Source: Myxococcales bacterium (GTDB lineage Bacteria > Myxococcota_A > Polyangia > Polyangiales > Houyiibacteriaceae). Taken from it: DNA of 12,878 nt. Numbering within the stretch: position 1 is the first letter of the stretch; each line of letters opens with the position of its first letter. Shown here piece by piece: positions 1 to 6,801 of the stretch. The notes beneath the pieces are model-generated. The model had not been told where the DNA came from, did not search any database, and worked only from the letters and a program-made list of their open reading frames with translations. Location of the stretch: contig CP070650.1 of the NCBI GenBank assembly GCA_020354595.1, positions 2,698,561 through 2,711,438 on the forward strand, written 5' to 3'. The position numbers and the translations under genes were made by a program.

Positions 1-153
1 GTCGCCAAGATCTTCCAAGGAGCCGAGTTCGAGGATGCTCGCAGTGCGGTCCGCGAGGTGTTCGGAAAAGTTCGAATCATCCGGCCGGAGGCAACGCGGG
101 ACGAGAGCTACGAGGTGTTCCTCGTCGGCATCGGCTTTCGCCAGGCTACTTGA
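1..153 (+). CDS. rlmE: 23S rRNA (uridine-2'-O-)methyltransferase RlmE/FtsJ, C-terminal end (5' part outside window)
   Basis: Frame 1 is open from the first base to a TGA at 151-153 and encodes 50 residues. They match the end of the RrmJ/FtsJ fold: VAKIFQG corresponds to the conserved FVVKVFQG strand that carries the catalytic Lys, and SYEVFLVG corresponds to the terminal SREVYIVA strand that carries the catalytic Glu. Two of the K-D-K-E tetrad residues are therefore visible, at local residues 3 and 38. The family enzyme uses SAM to methylate the 2'-OH of U2552 (E. coli numbering) in 23S rRNA late in 50S assembly. The whole protein is usually about 200 residues, so roughly three quarters lie upstream of the window. 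The gene converges on the TPR lipoprotein gene, and the last 8 bp of the two genes overlap (146-153). The family call is fairly sure despite the short length, because both signature strands sit at the expected spacing. Confidence 0.85.
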   Translation, partial: VAKIFQGAEFEDARSAVREVFGKVRIIRPEATRDESYEVFLVGIGFRQAT

Positions 154-1135
154 GCGACCCGAGCCGCCTACGGGCACGCTCGGCATAGGGGCCGTCCGGG
201 TCGAGCTTGACCGCGCGCCTCAGGTGCGCGCGAGCCTTTCCGACTTGACCCTGTTTGGCGAGGATGGAGCCGTACGCGTACTGAAGAGCCGGGTCGATTT
301 CGTCCTGGGCGATTGCGCGTCGCATCGTCTCTTCCGCGGAGTCCAAATCACCGACGGCGTAGTATGCAAGCGCCAGCTCGGCGAGAAGCTCCGTAGGCGG
401 GCGGGCGCCGGCCTCGTCGAGCGTGCTTCGGAGGACTGCGACCGCTTCTTCGGGAGCGCCGGCTCTGCGAAGCCCCTCACCCACCGCGATCGAAAGCAAT
501 ACGTCTCCTCGAACCGAGGGTAGCGCGGCCCGAAGCTGCACGAGCGCATCGGCCTGCCGGTCGATGTCGAGGTACATCATGGCGAGGTTGATCCGTGGGA
601 CGGGATCGCCGGGGAGCTGCTCGATCGTGGCGAGGTACTCGCGCTCGGCGTCATCGAAGCGCTGCTGCTCCTCGTAGGTGAGCCCGAGATTGAAGCGAGC
701 CGCCGTGAGATCTGGATCGAGCCCAACCGCACGCTCGAGGGCCGCCGTGGCCTCGTCGAGCTGGCCTGCTTCGCGCAGTAGCACGCCGAGATTGTTGAAC
801 GCTTCGGCGAAGTGAGGATCGATCTCTGTCGCTCGACGATACGCGGCCTGTGCGGCGCCGAGATCGCCCTTGGCCTCGTGGGTGAGGCCGAGGTCCAGCC
901 ACGCCCTGGCGTCGTCGGGATCATCGGCGATCGCCTGCTCGAACACCTGTTGTGCTTCCCTCACGCGGCCGTTGACTAGGAGCTGCTCACCGCGAAGGAC
1001 GTCTGGAGTCGCTGCGGGGTGGCTGACCAGCTCTTCGGGCGCGGATTCGGCGGGCGGGCTCGGCGACGATGCGCACGCAGCCGAGAGCACCACTGCGGCG
1101 AGCCAGAACGCGCGCAAGAGCTCGCGCCCGATCAC
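146..1135 (-). CDS. TPR-repeat lipoprotein of unknown specific function
   Basis: This encodes 329 residues from a GTG at 1135. The frame stays open about 310 bp further upstream, but that part lies antisense-in-frame over glnD and has no coding character. The GTG start overlaps the glnD TGA as GTGA and is followed at once by a lipoprotein signal: basic-hydrophobic residues 2-17, then LSAAC with Cys21 as the predicted lipidated residue. A Ser/Pro/Ala-rich linker (22-42) leads into tandem tetratricopeptide repeats from about residue 43 to the C-terminus. Typical repeat residues are visible, for example AWLDLGLTHEAKGDLGAAQ and AFNNLGVLLREAGQLDEA, with W/LG/A and terminal DP positions. TPR arrays are protein-protein scaffolds; outer-membrane TPR lipoproteins of the PilF/PilW or NlpI type are possible relatives, but no diagnostic feature decides. 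It is probably the last gene of the amiC-glnD transcript, translated by coupling to glnD. No partner can be named from sequence. Confidence 0.85.
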   Translation of the reverse strand: MIGRELLRAFWLAAVVLSAACASSPSPPAESAPEELVSHPAATPDVLRGEQLLVNGRVREAQQVFEQAIADDPDDARAWLDLGLTHEAKGDLGAAQAAYRRATEIDPHFAEAFNNLGVLLREAGQLDEATAALERAVGLDPDLTAARFNLGLTYEEQQRFDDAEREYLATIEQLPGDPVPRINLAMMYLDIDRQADALVQLRAALPSVRGDVLLSIAVGEGLRRAGAPEEAVAVLRSTLDEAGARPPTELLAELALAYYAVGDLDSAEETMRRAIAQDEIDPALQYAYGSILAKQGQVGKARAHLRRAVKLDPDGPYAERARRRLGSLK

Positions 1136-3816
1136 GGCGCCTCTGCTCGGGCGTGAAGCGCGAGGATGCGATTGTAGAGCGCCTGTTGCAGGCGCTTGAG
1201 CCGATCGCGGTCGTACACCTTGTTCCCGTTTTCGTCGGCGATGTAGAACACATCCGCTACGCTTTGGCCCTCGGTGTTCACCTTCGAGACGGCGATATTG
1301 AGGTCCAATTGGTGAAGTGTGCGCGCGATCTCGTGAAGGAGCCCGACGCGATCGCGAGTGAAGACGTCGACGACCGTGTAACGGAGTGACGCGTTGTTGT
1401 CGACGCTGATGTGAGTCGGAACGTCCGGGCCCGGCCGCACCGACCATGGAGGCGGCGTGCTCTGGCGCGCGATCAGGTCTTGCGCGGAGATACGGTTGGT
1501 CATGCGTTGTGCGACGTCGTGTTGAAGTGCCTCCGCGAGGCGCCCAGGAGCCGGTGTGTTGTCTCCCACCCTCACCGAGAACACGTCGAACGCCTCGTCG
1601 CCGCCCTCGCGCCGGCGGGTGTAGATTTGCGCAGTGAGAATCGAGAGATCGTGCGCGGCAAAGACCGCCGTCAGGTCTGCGAGCAAACCGGAGCGGTCTT
1701 GGGAAACGACGACGACCTCTTCGACGTCCTCGGTTCGTCCAGGTCCTACTCGCACCGTGACCAAGCCCTCATCACGGTCCCTGGCAATCCGCGCGTGTCG
1801 CCGAACGACGTCGACGGGGTTCGCTAGGAAGTAGCGGTCCGGCATCTCGTCGATGAAGCTCTGCAGCTCGTCGCGGCCGGCGTCCCCTGCAAAGCCCACC
1901 ACGGCTTGTAGCTTCACTTCGAGGACGCGGCCCTCCGTCTGCACGGCGCCGCCGCCCATTTCGAGCTCGGCGAGCGTGGAGAGGTAGAGGTCTTCGAGTG
2001 CGCGAGCCTTCCAAGAGGTCATCGCCTTGGGGTTGATCGTCGACACGATTGCCACGGTGCACAGGAACAGATCCCGGAGTTGCTCTGGCGTCTCGACCAA
2101 CCGGACAACCTCGGTCAGACCTTGTGGATCGTGAATGTCGCGTTGCGTCGCCCACCGATAGAGCGCCCTCTGGTTGCGCACCAGCCACGCGACGTGCTGT
2201 GCATCGACGGCGCTGAGCCCGAGCCGAATCGCAACACTTTCGGCCATTCTCGCGCCTTCCTCTTCGTGATCGCGGCCGCGCATGCGTCCAAGGGAATGCA
2301 GCAGCACGGCGAGGAACAAGGGAAGACGCCTCGGAGCCTCGGCGGCGAGGCGGGCCGCCAAGGAATGAACCCTGCTGTCACCGCGGGTCAAGGCCTGCAG
2401 ATGCTCGAGCGCCTTCACCGCATGGACGTCCGCGGTGTAGACGTGAAAGACATCGTGGTATACGCGGCCCACCAACGGGCCGAACTCGGGAATCATCGCG
2501 GAAACGAGCCCGACCTCGTAGAGCTCCGCAACGGTCGAACCGCTTCGAAACGCGGTCTCGTCGATGTTCTTCAGGAGGGACAGGAAGAGCTGCGTCGCCT
2601 CCTCCGAATCCTGCAGCCTGAGGCGCCACCGTTTGTCTGGGGCGATGCGCGCAATCGCGTCCAGCGCGGAGTGGTCCGGGCACCGCTTATAGCGTAGCGC
2701 CTGACGGTAAAAACGAAACGCGAGCGCCGGATCGTCTTCGAGCCGCTGCGGGTTCTCGAGGGTGATCGCGTCATCCGCCAGAATGATTCCGTGCGCGAGC
2801 TTTCGGAAGGTCGCTGCCCGGTTGCGCGGGCGGGCACGCTCGAGCATCCGCTGGGCCGTCTGCGCGACGATCTGTGCGTGGCGATAATATGCTTGCATGA
2901 ACTGCTCGACCCCGAGTGTGACGCCATCGACGAAGCCGAGCTCCTGCGCGATGTCCTCTTGGTCGGCGAAAGTCAGCCGATCCTGTTGGCGGCCGGCTCG
3001 AAGATGTAGAAGATTCCGAACGCGCCACAGCATTTCCCGCGCGTCCTCGAGCTCGCGGACTTCCCGGGCTAGGAGCGCACCGGTCCGAACGTAGTCCTGC
3101 TCGTTGCGAGCGCCCCAACGAGCTCGGGCTGCCCACTCGGCCACGTCCATGTCGCGAAGGCCACCGCGGCCTTGCTTCACGTCTGGTTCGAGCAAGTACA
3201 AGCTGCCGCCGAAGCGGCGGTGTCGCGTCGCGGTGTCTTGCTCCAGCGCGTTCAGGAAATCCACCAGGTGCGGCTCGAAAACTTGCTCACGAGCCCCACG
3301 TTCGAGGTCGTCGAGGAGAGACCCGCTTCCTGCGATGCGCCGGAAATCGATCAGCGTGGTGCTGGTGCGGATGTCGCCCCGAGCGAGGCGAAGTGTCTCG
3401 TCGACGCTCCGCACCGCATGTCCGATGTCGACTCCGAGGTCCCAGAGGGGATAGAGGAGCCCCTCCGCGAGCGCACCGACGAAGGGATCGTCCGAGTCGT
3501 CGCATAGGAACACGACGTCGACATCGCTGTTCAACCCGAGAGTCGAACGGCCGTAGCCACCCACTGCGACCAACGCGACGCGCCCGATCGGTTGATGCCC
3601 CAAGGCGCGAGTCGCCGCGTCTGAGGCGCAGTAGAGCGCGCTCAACAGGCCGTCCAAAGCCCGTGCATGCGAGCGCGCCGTCATGACACCGGGGTCTCCA
3701 CGACGCACGGCATCCTCGAACGCTCGGCGGTATCCACCGAGGTACCCACTGCAGGTCTTGCCGAGCCTGGGCGCGAGGCCACCCAGATCGACGACGGGGC
3801 TGGATCCTTCCGACAA
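1132..3816 (-). CDS. glnD: Bifunctional-type PII uridylyltransferase GlnD with degenerate HD (uridylyl-removing) site
   Basis: This 894-residue protein has the full GlnD architecture and usual length. A nucleotidyltransferase domain carries GGYGR (86-90) and SDVD (97-100). A GlnD linker/helical domain follows, then an HD-like domain (about 460-600) and two C-terminal ACT domains (about 700-770 and 810-890; for example SQDRSGLLADLTAVF and TRDRVGLLHEIARTL). The family transfers UMP from UTP to PII (GlnB/GlnK) when glutamine is low and hydrolyses PII-UMP when it is high, with ACT domains sensing glutamine. Here the HD motif, FHDIAKGRGGDH in typical GlnDs, reads LHSLGRMRGRDH: His507 is kept but the metal-binding Asp is Ser508. 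The later conserved NH of the family is N548-Q549. UTase activity should persist while hydrolase activity is doubtful (inference). The start is TTG at 3816, because an in-frame stop lies six bases upstream and the next usable start would remove the N-terminal helix. No Shine-Dalgarno is seen, and a hairpin ends on the start codon. Confidence 0.95.
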   Translation of the reverse strand: MSEGSSPVVDLGGLAPRLGKTCSGYLGGYRRAFEDAVRRGDPGVMTARSHARALDGLLSALYCASDAATRALGHQPIGRVALVAVGGYGRSTLGLNSDVDVVFLCDDSDDPFVGALAEGLLYPLWDLGVDIGHAVRSVDETLRLARGDIRTSTTLIDFRRIAGSGSLLDDLERGAREQVFEPHLVDFLNALEQDTATRHRRFGGSLYLLEPDVKQGRGGLRDMDVAEWAARARWGARNEQDYVRTGALLAREVRELEDAREMLWRVRNLLHLRAGRQQDRLTFADQEDIAQELGFVDGVTLGVEQFMQAYYRHAQIVAQTAQRMLERARPRNRAATFRKLAHGIILADDAITLENPQRLEDDPALAFRFYRQALRYKRCPDHSALDAIARIAPDKRWRLRLQDSEEATQLFLSLLKNIDETAFRSGSTVAELYEVGLVSAMIPEFGPLVGRVYHDVFHVYTADVHAVKALEHLQALTRGDSRVHSLAARLAAEAPRRLPLFLAVLLHSLGRMRGRDHEEEGARMAESVAIRLGLSAVDAQHVAWLVRNQRALYRWATQRDIHDPQGLTEVVRLVETPEQLRDLFLCTVAIVSTINPKAMTSWKARALEDLYLSTLAELEMGGGAVQTEGRVLEVKLQAVVGFAGDAGRDELQSFIDEMPDRYFLANPVDVVRRHARIARDRDEGLVTVRVGPGRTEDVEEVVVVSQDRSGLLADLTAVFAAHDLSILTAQIYTRRREGGDEAFDVFSVRVGDNTPAPGRLAEALQHDVAQRMTNRISAQDLIARQSTPPPWSVRPGPDVPTHISVDNNASLRYTVVDVFTRDRVGLLHEIARTLHQLDLNIAVSKVNTEGQSVADVFYIADENGNKVYDRDRLKRLQQALYNRILALHARAEAP

Positions 3817-3862
3817 CGGTCAACGAGTATGACCGTCCCCCAATGGGGGGGCAACCAATTGG
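3816..3862 (-). promoter_or_regulatory. amiC-glnD intergenic region with three abutting dyads at the glnD start
   Basis: The 47-bp gap between the amiC stop and the glnD TTG consists largely of inverted repeats. They are: a perfect CCAATTGG palindrome (3855-3862); a CCCCC/GGGGG stem with a 3-nt loop (3837-3849); and, directly abutting it, 7-bp arms ACGGTCA and TGACCGT around a 7-nt spacer (3816-3836). On the glnD transcript the last arm ends on the first base of the TTG start. No Shine-Dalgarno stands at normal distance. These could be stacked mRNA hairpins that throttle glnD translation, an intercistronic processing or stability element, or a protein operator. The dyads are seen directly; the role is inference. 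Confidence 0.5.
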
Positions 3863-3863
3863 C

Positions 3864-5078
3864 TCATCGGGAGTGCAAGTACGACGCGATGCCCGAAGCG
3901 ATGCCATGCGCCAGCGCTCGACGGTACGTGCGGGTCGACAACGCGCGGGCCTCGGGCTCGTAGGTGAGGAACGACGCCTCCAACAACACTGCGGGCATTC
4001 GCGCGCCCACCAGAACGTAGAACATGGCGCGTCGCACACCCCGATCGGCAAGCTCAGGAAACACCGCGCGTCCTCCCTTCAACGTGTGACGTTGGATCTT
4101 GCCCGCGAGATTCAGCGAGCCCTCCAGTTGTCCCTTGCGATGGTGTTTCGCGAGGAGGCTTTGGATACCCGTCACTTCCGCGACGCGAGTTCCGTTTTCA
4201 CGCGCCGCCAGTCGCAACGCTTGCCTATTGTTGGTCGTGTCCAGAACGAACGTCGTGACCCCACCTCTGCGCACCGGCTCTGGGCTCGCGTTCAGGTGAA
4301 TCGAGATGAATACGTCCGCTTCCATGGCATTTGCGAGCGCGCATCGTTCTTCGAGCGAAAGATCGACATCGGTCGAGCGGGTGAGCATCACCCGCGCACG
4401 CGGCATGATCTCTCCGAGTCGTTCGGCAGTGAGCTCGGCGAGCACCAATGCGAGACCCGATTCGACGAGACCGTGCTCGTCATTTGCTGCTCCGGGCTCG
4501 TGTCCCCCATGTCCGGGATCCAATACGACGAGTGGCCTGCGCTTGATCACCCGACGATCCGTCGCGCTCACGTCGACCACGATGCGGTAAGGGTCGGTTA
4601 GGTAGAAGACTCTGCCGGTGGCGCCGGGCTCCAGATCGATTACGACGCGGGGGTTCGGCGTTGCGAGCCGCACCCGCTTCAGCCCGCCGCGCCCGATCGA
4701 CTGAGAAACGGGGACGGTCTCGCCCCACTCGGTGTCCTCCAGCTCGATGGCAACGCGCGGTGGCAGGATTCCCTCGGCTGGAAGCTGCTTTTGTCGAAAC
4801 AGCGGCGCCCCCTCGAACAGAAGCACGACACGCGCACCCGCCGCGTTTTCCTCGGCTGTGCCGTAGACGTCAATCCCCGTTAGGAGAGCCTTTTGACGCT
4901 CCGTCTTGGCGGACTCGGCCAGCTCGGGCACCGACTCTACGAGCGCCTGATCGGGTCTTGGATGCGAATCCGCCTGGCACGCCGCGACCAGCAACAGCAG
5001 CCCGAACAGACCTGGTTTCGATGTGTTCGCCCCACCCGGAATGCTCGCGTGTTTACGCGACGGCTCGACCCCAGTCAA
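3864..5078 (-). CDS. amiC: N-acetylmuramoyl-L-alanine amidase (AMIN + Amidase_3), lipoprotein
   Basis: This 404-residue zinc amidase cuts the amide bond between MurNAc and the L-Ala of the stem peptide, usually in septal peptidoglycan splitting. The N-terminus has a hydrophobic run (24-31) ending in LLVAAC, so Cys34 is the likely lipidated residue. An AMIN-type beta domain spans about 67-170 and ends in YRIVVDVSA; AMIN domains target amidases to peptidoglycan or the septum. The Amidase_3 domain (about 183-402) keeps the four expected active-site residues: H190 in DPGHGG, E206, H261 in SIHLNAS and E367 in VLLEASF. Residues about 303-336 correspond to the inserted helical region that in AmiC-type enzymes blocks the active site until an EnvC/NlpD-type activator binds. 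The start is TTG at 5078, with a good Shine-Dalgarno (GAGGGG) 7 nt upstream. It is divergent from purM and followed by glnD after 47 bp. A lipid anchor is less usual than the Tat-exported soluble AmiC of enterobacteria. Confidence 0.93.
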   Translation of the reverse strand: MTGVEPSRKHASIPGGANTSKPGLFGLLLLVAACQADSHPRPDQALVESVPELAESAKTERQKALLTGIDVYGTAEENAAGARVVLLFEGAPLFRQKQLPAEGILPPRVAIELEDTEWGETVPVSQSIGRGGLKRVRLATPNPRVVIDLEPGATGRVFYLTDPYRIVVDVSATDRRVIKRRPLVVLDPGHGGHEPGAANDEHGLVESGLALVLAELTAERLGEIMPRARVMLTRSTDVDLSLEERCALANAMEADVFISIHLNASPEPVRRGGVTTFVLDTTNNRQALRLAARENGTRVAEVTGIQSLLAKHHRKGQLEGSLNLAGKIQRHTLKGGRAVFPELADRGVRRAMFYVLVGARMPAVLLEASFLTYEPEARALSTRTYRRALAHGIASGIASYLHSR

Positions 5079-5085
5079 CGGCGCA

Positions 5086-5091
5086 CCCCTC
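5086..5091 (-). promoter_or_regulatory. Shine-Dalgarno sequence supporting the amiC TTG start
   Basis: On the minus strand this reads GAGGGG and lies 7 nt before the TTG at 5078. The strong pairing potential with the 16S rRNA tail is the main reason to accept TTG as the amiC start. It also places the lipoprotein signal correctly. Confidence 0.7.
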
Positions 5092-5092
5092 G

Positions 5093-5121
5093 TTGACCGG
5101 GTGCAACCGATCGCCTAGCTT
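5093..5121 (+). promoter_or_regulatory. purM: Candidate sigma-70 promoter of the purM operon (leaderless transcript predicted)
   Basis: TTGACC (5093-5098) matches the -35 consensus at five of six positions. After 17 bp comes TAGCTT (5116-5121), a weak -10 that keeps the TA...T positions. A start point about 7 nt downstream falls at 5128-5129, on the ATG of purM. No Shine-Dalgarno precedes purM, which fits a leaderless message. The whole region between amiC and purM is only 50 bp, so any regulator bound here could affect both genes. The promoter is inference from spacing and sequence. Confidence 0.45.
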
Positions 5122-5128
5122 CCGGCGC

Positions 5129-6154
5129 ATGGCGGGGCTGACCTATCGCGACGCGGGTGTCGACATCGAGGCGGGTGACGAGCTCGTTCGACGAATCAAA
5201 CCGCTCGCACAGTCGACTCGGTCCGAGCACGTCCTCGGCGCGCTCGGTGGCTTCGCCGGACTGTGCTCCGTTCCAAAGGACATCGAAGACCCGGTACTGG
5301 TATCCGGAACCGACGGCGTCGGGACCAAGCTCAAACTTGCGTTTGAGCTCGGACGACACGACACCATCGGCATCGACCTCGTCGCGATGTGTGTGAACGA
5401 CATCATCACGGTGGGTGCCCGCCCGCTCTTTTTTCTCGACTATTTCGCCACCTCCAAGTTGGACGTCGACCAAGCGGAAGCCGTGGTCCGGGGAATCGTG
5501 GAGGGTTGTCGCCAAGCCGAGTGCGCGTTGCTCGGCGGTGAGACCGCTGAGCTTCCGGGCTTCTACGCCTCCGGAGAATACGACCTGGCAGGATTTGCCG
5601 TTGGAGTCGTCGGTCGCAAGCGCATCATCGATGGAAAGACGGTTCGCTCGGGAGATCATTTGATCGGTTTGGGTTCCTCGGGCCTGCACTCGAATGGCTT
5701 CTCACTGGCGAGGCGCGCGTTATTCGAAGGCAAGTCGCCACAGTCCCTCGACGACCCGTTCGTCGACGGCGAAACCCTCGGAGAGGCCCTTCTCCGTCCG
5801 ACCCGAATCTACGCGAAAGCGGCCCGGATTGCCTGCGAACACGACGTGCACTCCATGTGTCACATCACCGGCGGCGGATTACCGGAGAATCTGCCTCGTG
5901 TGACACCCGACGGCCTCGGCGTCACCATCGACACGAGCGCTTGGACCCCGGATCCCCTCTTCGCGCTGATTCGAGAACAGGGAGGCGTGGCCGAGACCGA
6001 GATGCGGCGCACATTCAACATGGGCGTGGGCTTCACGATGATCGTCGCCCCGGACCGCAGCGCGGCGCTGATCGATGCGCTCGAGGCGGCAGGGGAACGG
6101 GCGTTCCTGGTCGGCGAAGTGGCCGACGGCGAAGGAGTCTCTTTCTCCACTTAG
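5129..6154 (+). CDS. purM: Phosphoribosylformylglycinamidine cyclo-ligase (AIR synthetase)
   Basis: This 341-residue protein has the normal PurM length. PurM uses ATP to close FGAM into 5-aminoimidazole ribonucleotide, the fifth step of de novo purine synthesis, in the cytosol. Family signatures are all present. The N-terminal MAGLTYRDAGVDIEAGDELV is typical. The ATP/substrate segments are SGTDGVGTKLKLA (59-71) and GIDLVAMCVNDIITVGARPLFFLDY (split here as 81-96 and 97-105). LGGETAELPG lies at 135-144, LGSSGLHSNGFSL at 181-193 and CHITGGGLPENLPRV at 244-258. ATG 5129 is chosen because this conserved N-terminus begins there; the frame is open far upstream, but over the amiC gene and without coding character. 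It heads a tight cluster with purN (4-bp gap) and the oxidoreductase. No riboswitch or PurR-type box is evident in the short leader. Confidence 0.97.
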   Translation: MAGLTYRDAGVDIEAGDELVRRIKPLAQSTRSEHVLGALGGFAGLCSVPKDIEDPVLVSGTDGVGTKLKLAFELGRHDTIGIDLVAMCVNDIITVGARPLFFLDYFATSKLDVDQAEAVVRGIVEGCRQAECALLGGETAELPGFYASGEYDLAGFAVGVVGRKRIIDGKTVRSGDHLIGLGSSGLHSNGFSLARRALFEGKSPQSLDDPFVDGETLGEALLRPTRIYAKAARIACEHDVHSMCHITGGGLPENLPRVTPDGLGVTIDTSAWTPDPLFALIREQGGVAETEMRRTFNMGVGFTMIVAPDRSAALIDALEAAGERAFLVGEVADGEGVSFST

Positions 6155-6158
6155 TCCG

Positions 6159-6797
6159 ATGGATGCCGTAGTTCTCGTTTCAGGTCGCGGATCGAACTTG
6201 AGGGCGATCTGTACCGCGATCGATGCCGGCACTTGCGATGCAGAGATCGTTGCGGTCATTTCCGATCGCAAGAAGGCCGCCGCCCTCGAGTTCGCCGAAG
6301 GGCGCGGAATCCCAACCCGTGTAGTCTCTCTTCGAAAAGGAGATGACAGAGATCTTTGGAACGAATCGCTCGCATCCGAGGTCGCCACCTTCGCGCCGGA
6401 CCTCATCGTTCTGGCGGGCTTCATGCGCGTGCTCGGACCGCCTGTGCTCGAACGGTTTCCCGGTCGAATCATCAACGTGCACCCTGCCCTGTTGCCTTCC
6501 TTTCCTGGTCATAGCGGTCCTCAAGACGCGCTCGACGCGGGCGTGCGGATCACCGGTTGTACCGTTCACGTCGTCGACTCGGGCGTCGACACCGGCCCGA
6601 TCATCGCGCAAGTTGCCGTACCCGTGCTCGCCGATGACACCGCCGACACCCTCCACGCGCGGATTCAAGTCCAAGAGCACCGACTGCTCCCGAGCGTGAT
6701 TCATCAAATCGCCATCGGCGCCATCGAGCTCGACCCGCTGCGCGTGAACGCCCCCATGGGCGACGCGACGCGGTCGTTGATCGCGCCCGACGTGTAG
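6159..6797 (+). CDS. purN: Phosphoribosylglycinamide formyltransferase (GART)
   Basis: The 212-residue protein is the length of bacterial PurN. It transfers the formyl group of 10-formyltetrahydrofolate to GAR, the third step of purine synthesis. The N-terminal phosphate-binding loop LVSGRGSNLRA (6-16) is intact. The catalytic triad occurs as N106 and H108 in INVHPALLPSF and D144 in DSGVDTGPIIAQ, matching E. coli PurN positions. The start is the ATG at 6159, four bases after the purM TAG; the signature residues begin within ten codons of it. There is no well-placed Shine-Dalgarno (an AGGAG lies 21 nt upstream inside purM), so translation probably depends on coupling to purM. Residues 117-124 (GHSGPQDA) differ slightly from the usual G-x-D-A-x-x-Q loop. 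The last about 15 residues are a variable tail. Confidence 0.96.
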   Translation: MDAVVLVSGRGSNLRAICTAIDAGTCDAEIVAVISDRKKAAALEFAEGRGIPTRVVSLRKGDDRDLWNESLASEVATFAPDLIVLAGFMRVLGPPVLERFPGRIINVHPALLPSFPGHSGPQDALDAGVRITGCTVHVVDSGVDTGPIIAQVAVPVLADDTADTLHARIQVQEHRLLPSVIHQIAIGAIELDPLRVNAPMGDATRSLIAPDV

Positions 6798-6801
6798 TGC
6801 C

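Noticed and set aside
1136..1447. Upstream extension of the TPR lipoprotein frame (104 codons)
   Set aside because: It overlaps the ACT-domain end of glnD, is Arg/Ser/His-rich and low-complexity, and would bury the lipoprotein signal inside the protein.
2080..2697. 205-codon plus-strand frame opposite glnD
   Set aside because: It is an antisense shadow within a well-supported gene, with no start signal.
3287..4051. 254-codon minus-strand frame across the glnD start and amiC end
   Set aside because: It is out of frame with both real genes, Arg/Ser/Cys-rich and without domains.
3843..4601. 252-codon plus-strand frame opposite amiC
   Set aside because: It is antisense to a gene with intact catalytic residues and has no ribosome site or domain similarity that I can recognise.
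4661..5128. Upstream extension of the purM frame (156 codons)
   Set aside because: It lies antisense over the amiC 5' half, with Arg/Pro/Ala-rich sequence, and the conserved PurM N-terminus begins at ATG 5129.
6075..6158. Upstream extension of the purN frame into purM
   Set aside because: The PurN phosphate loop begins a few codons after ATG 6159, and the extension only reads purM in another frame.
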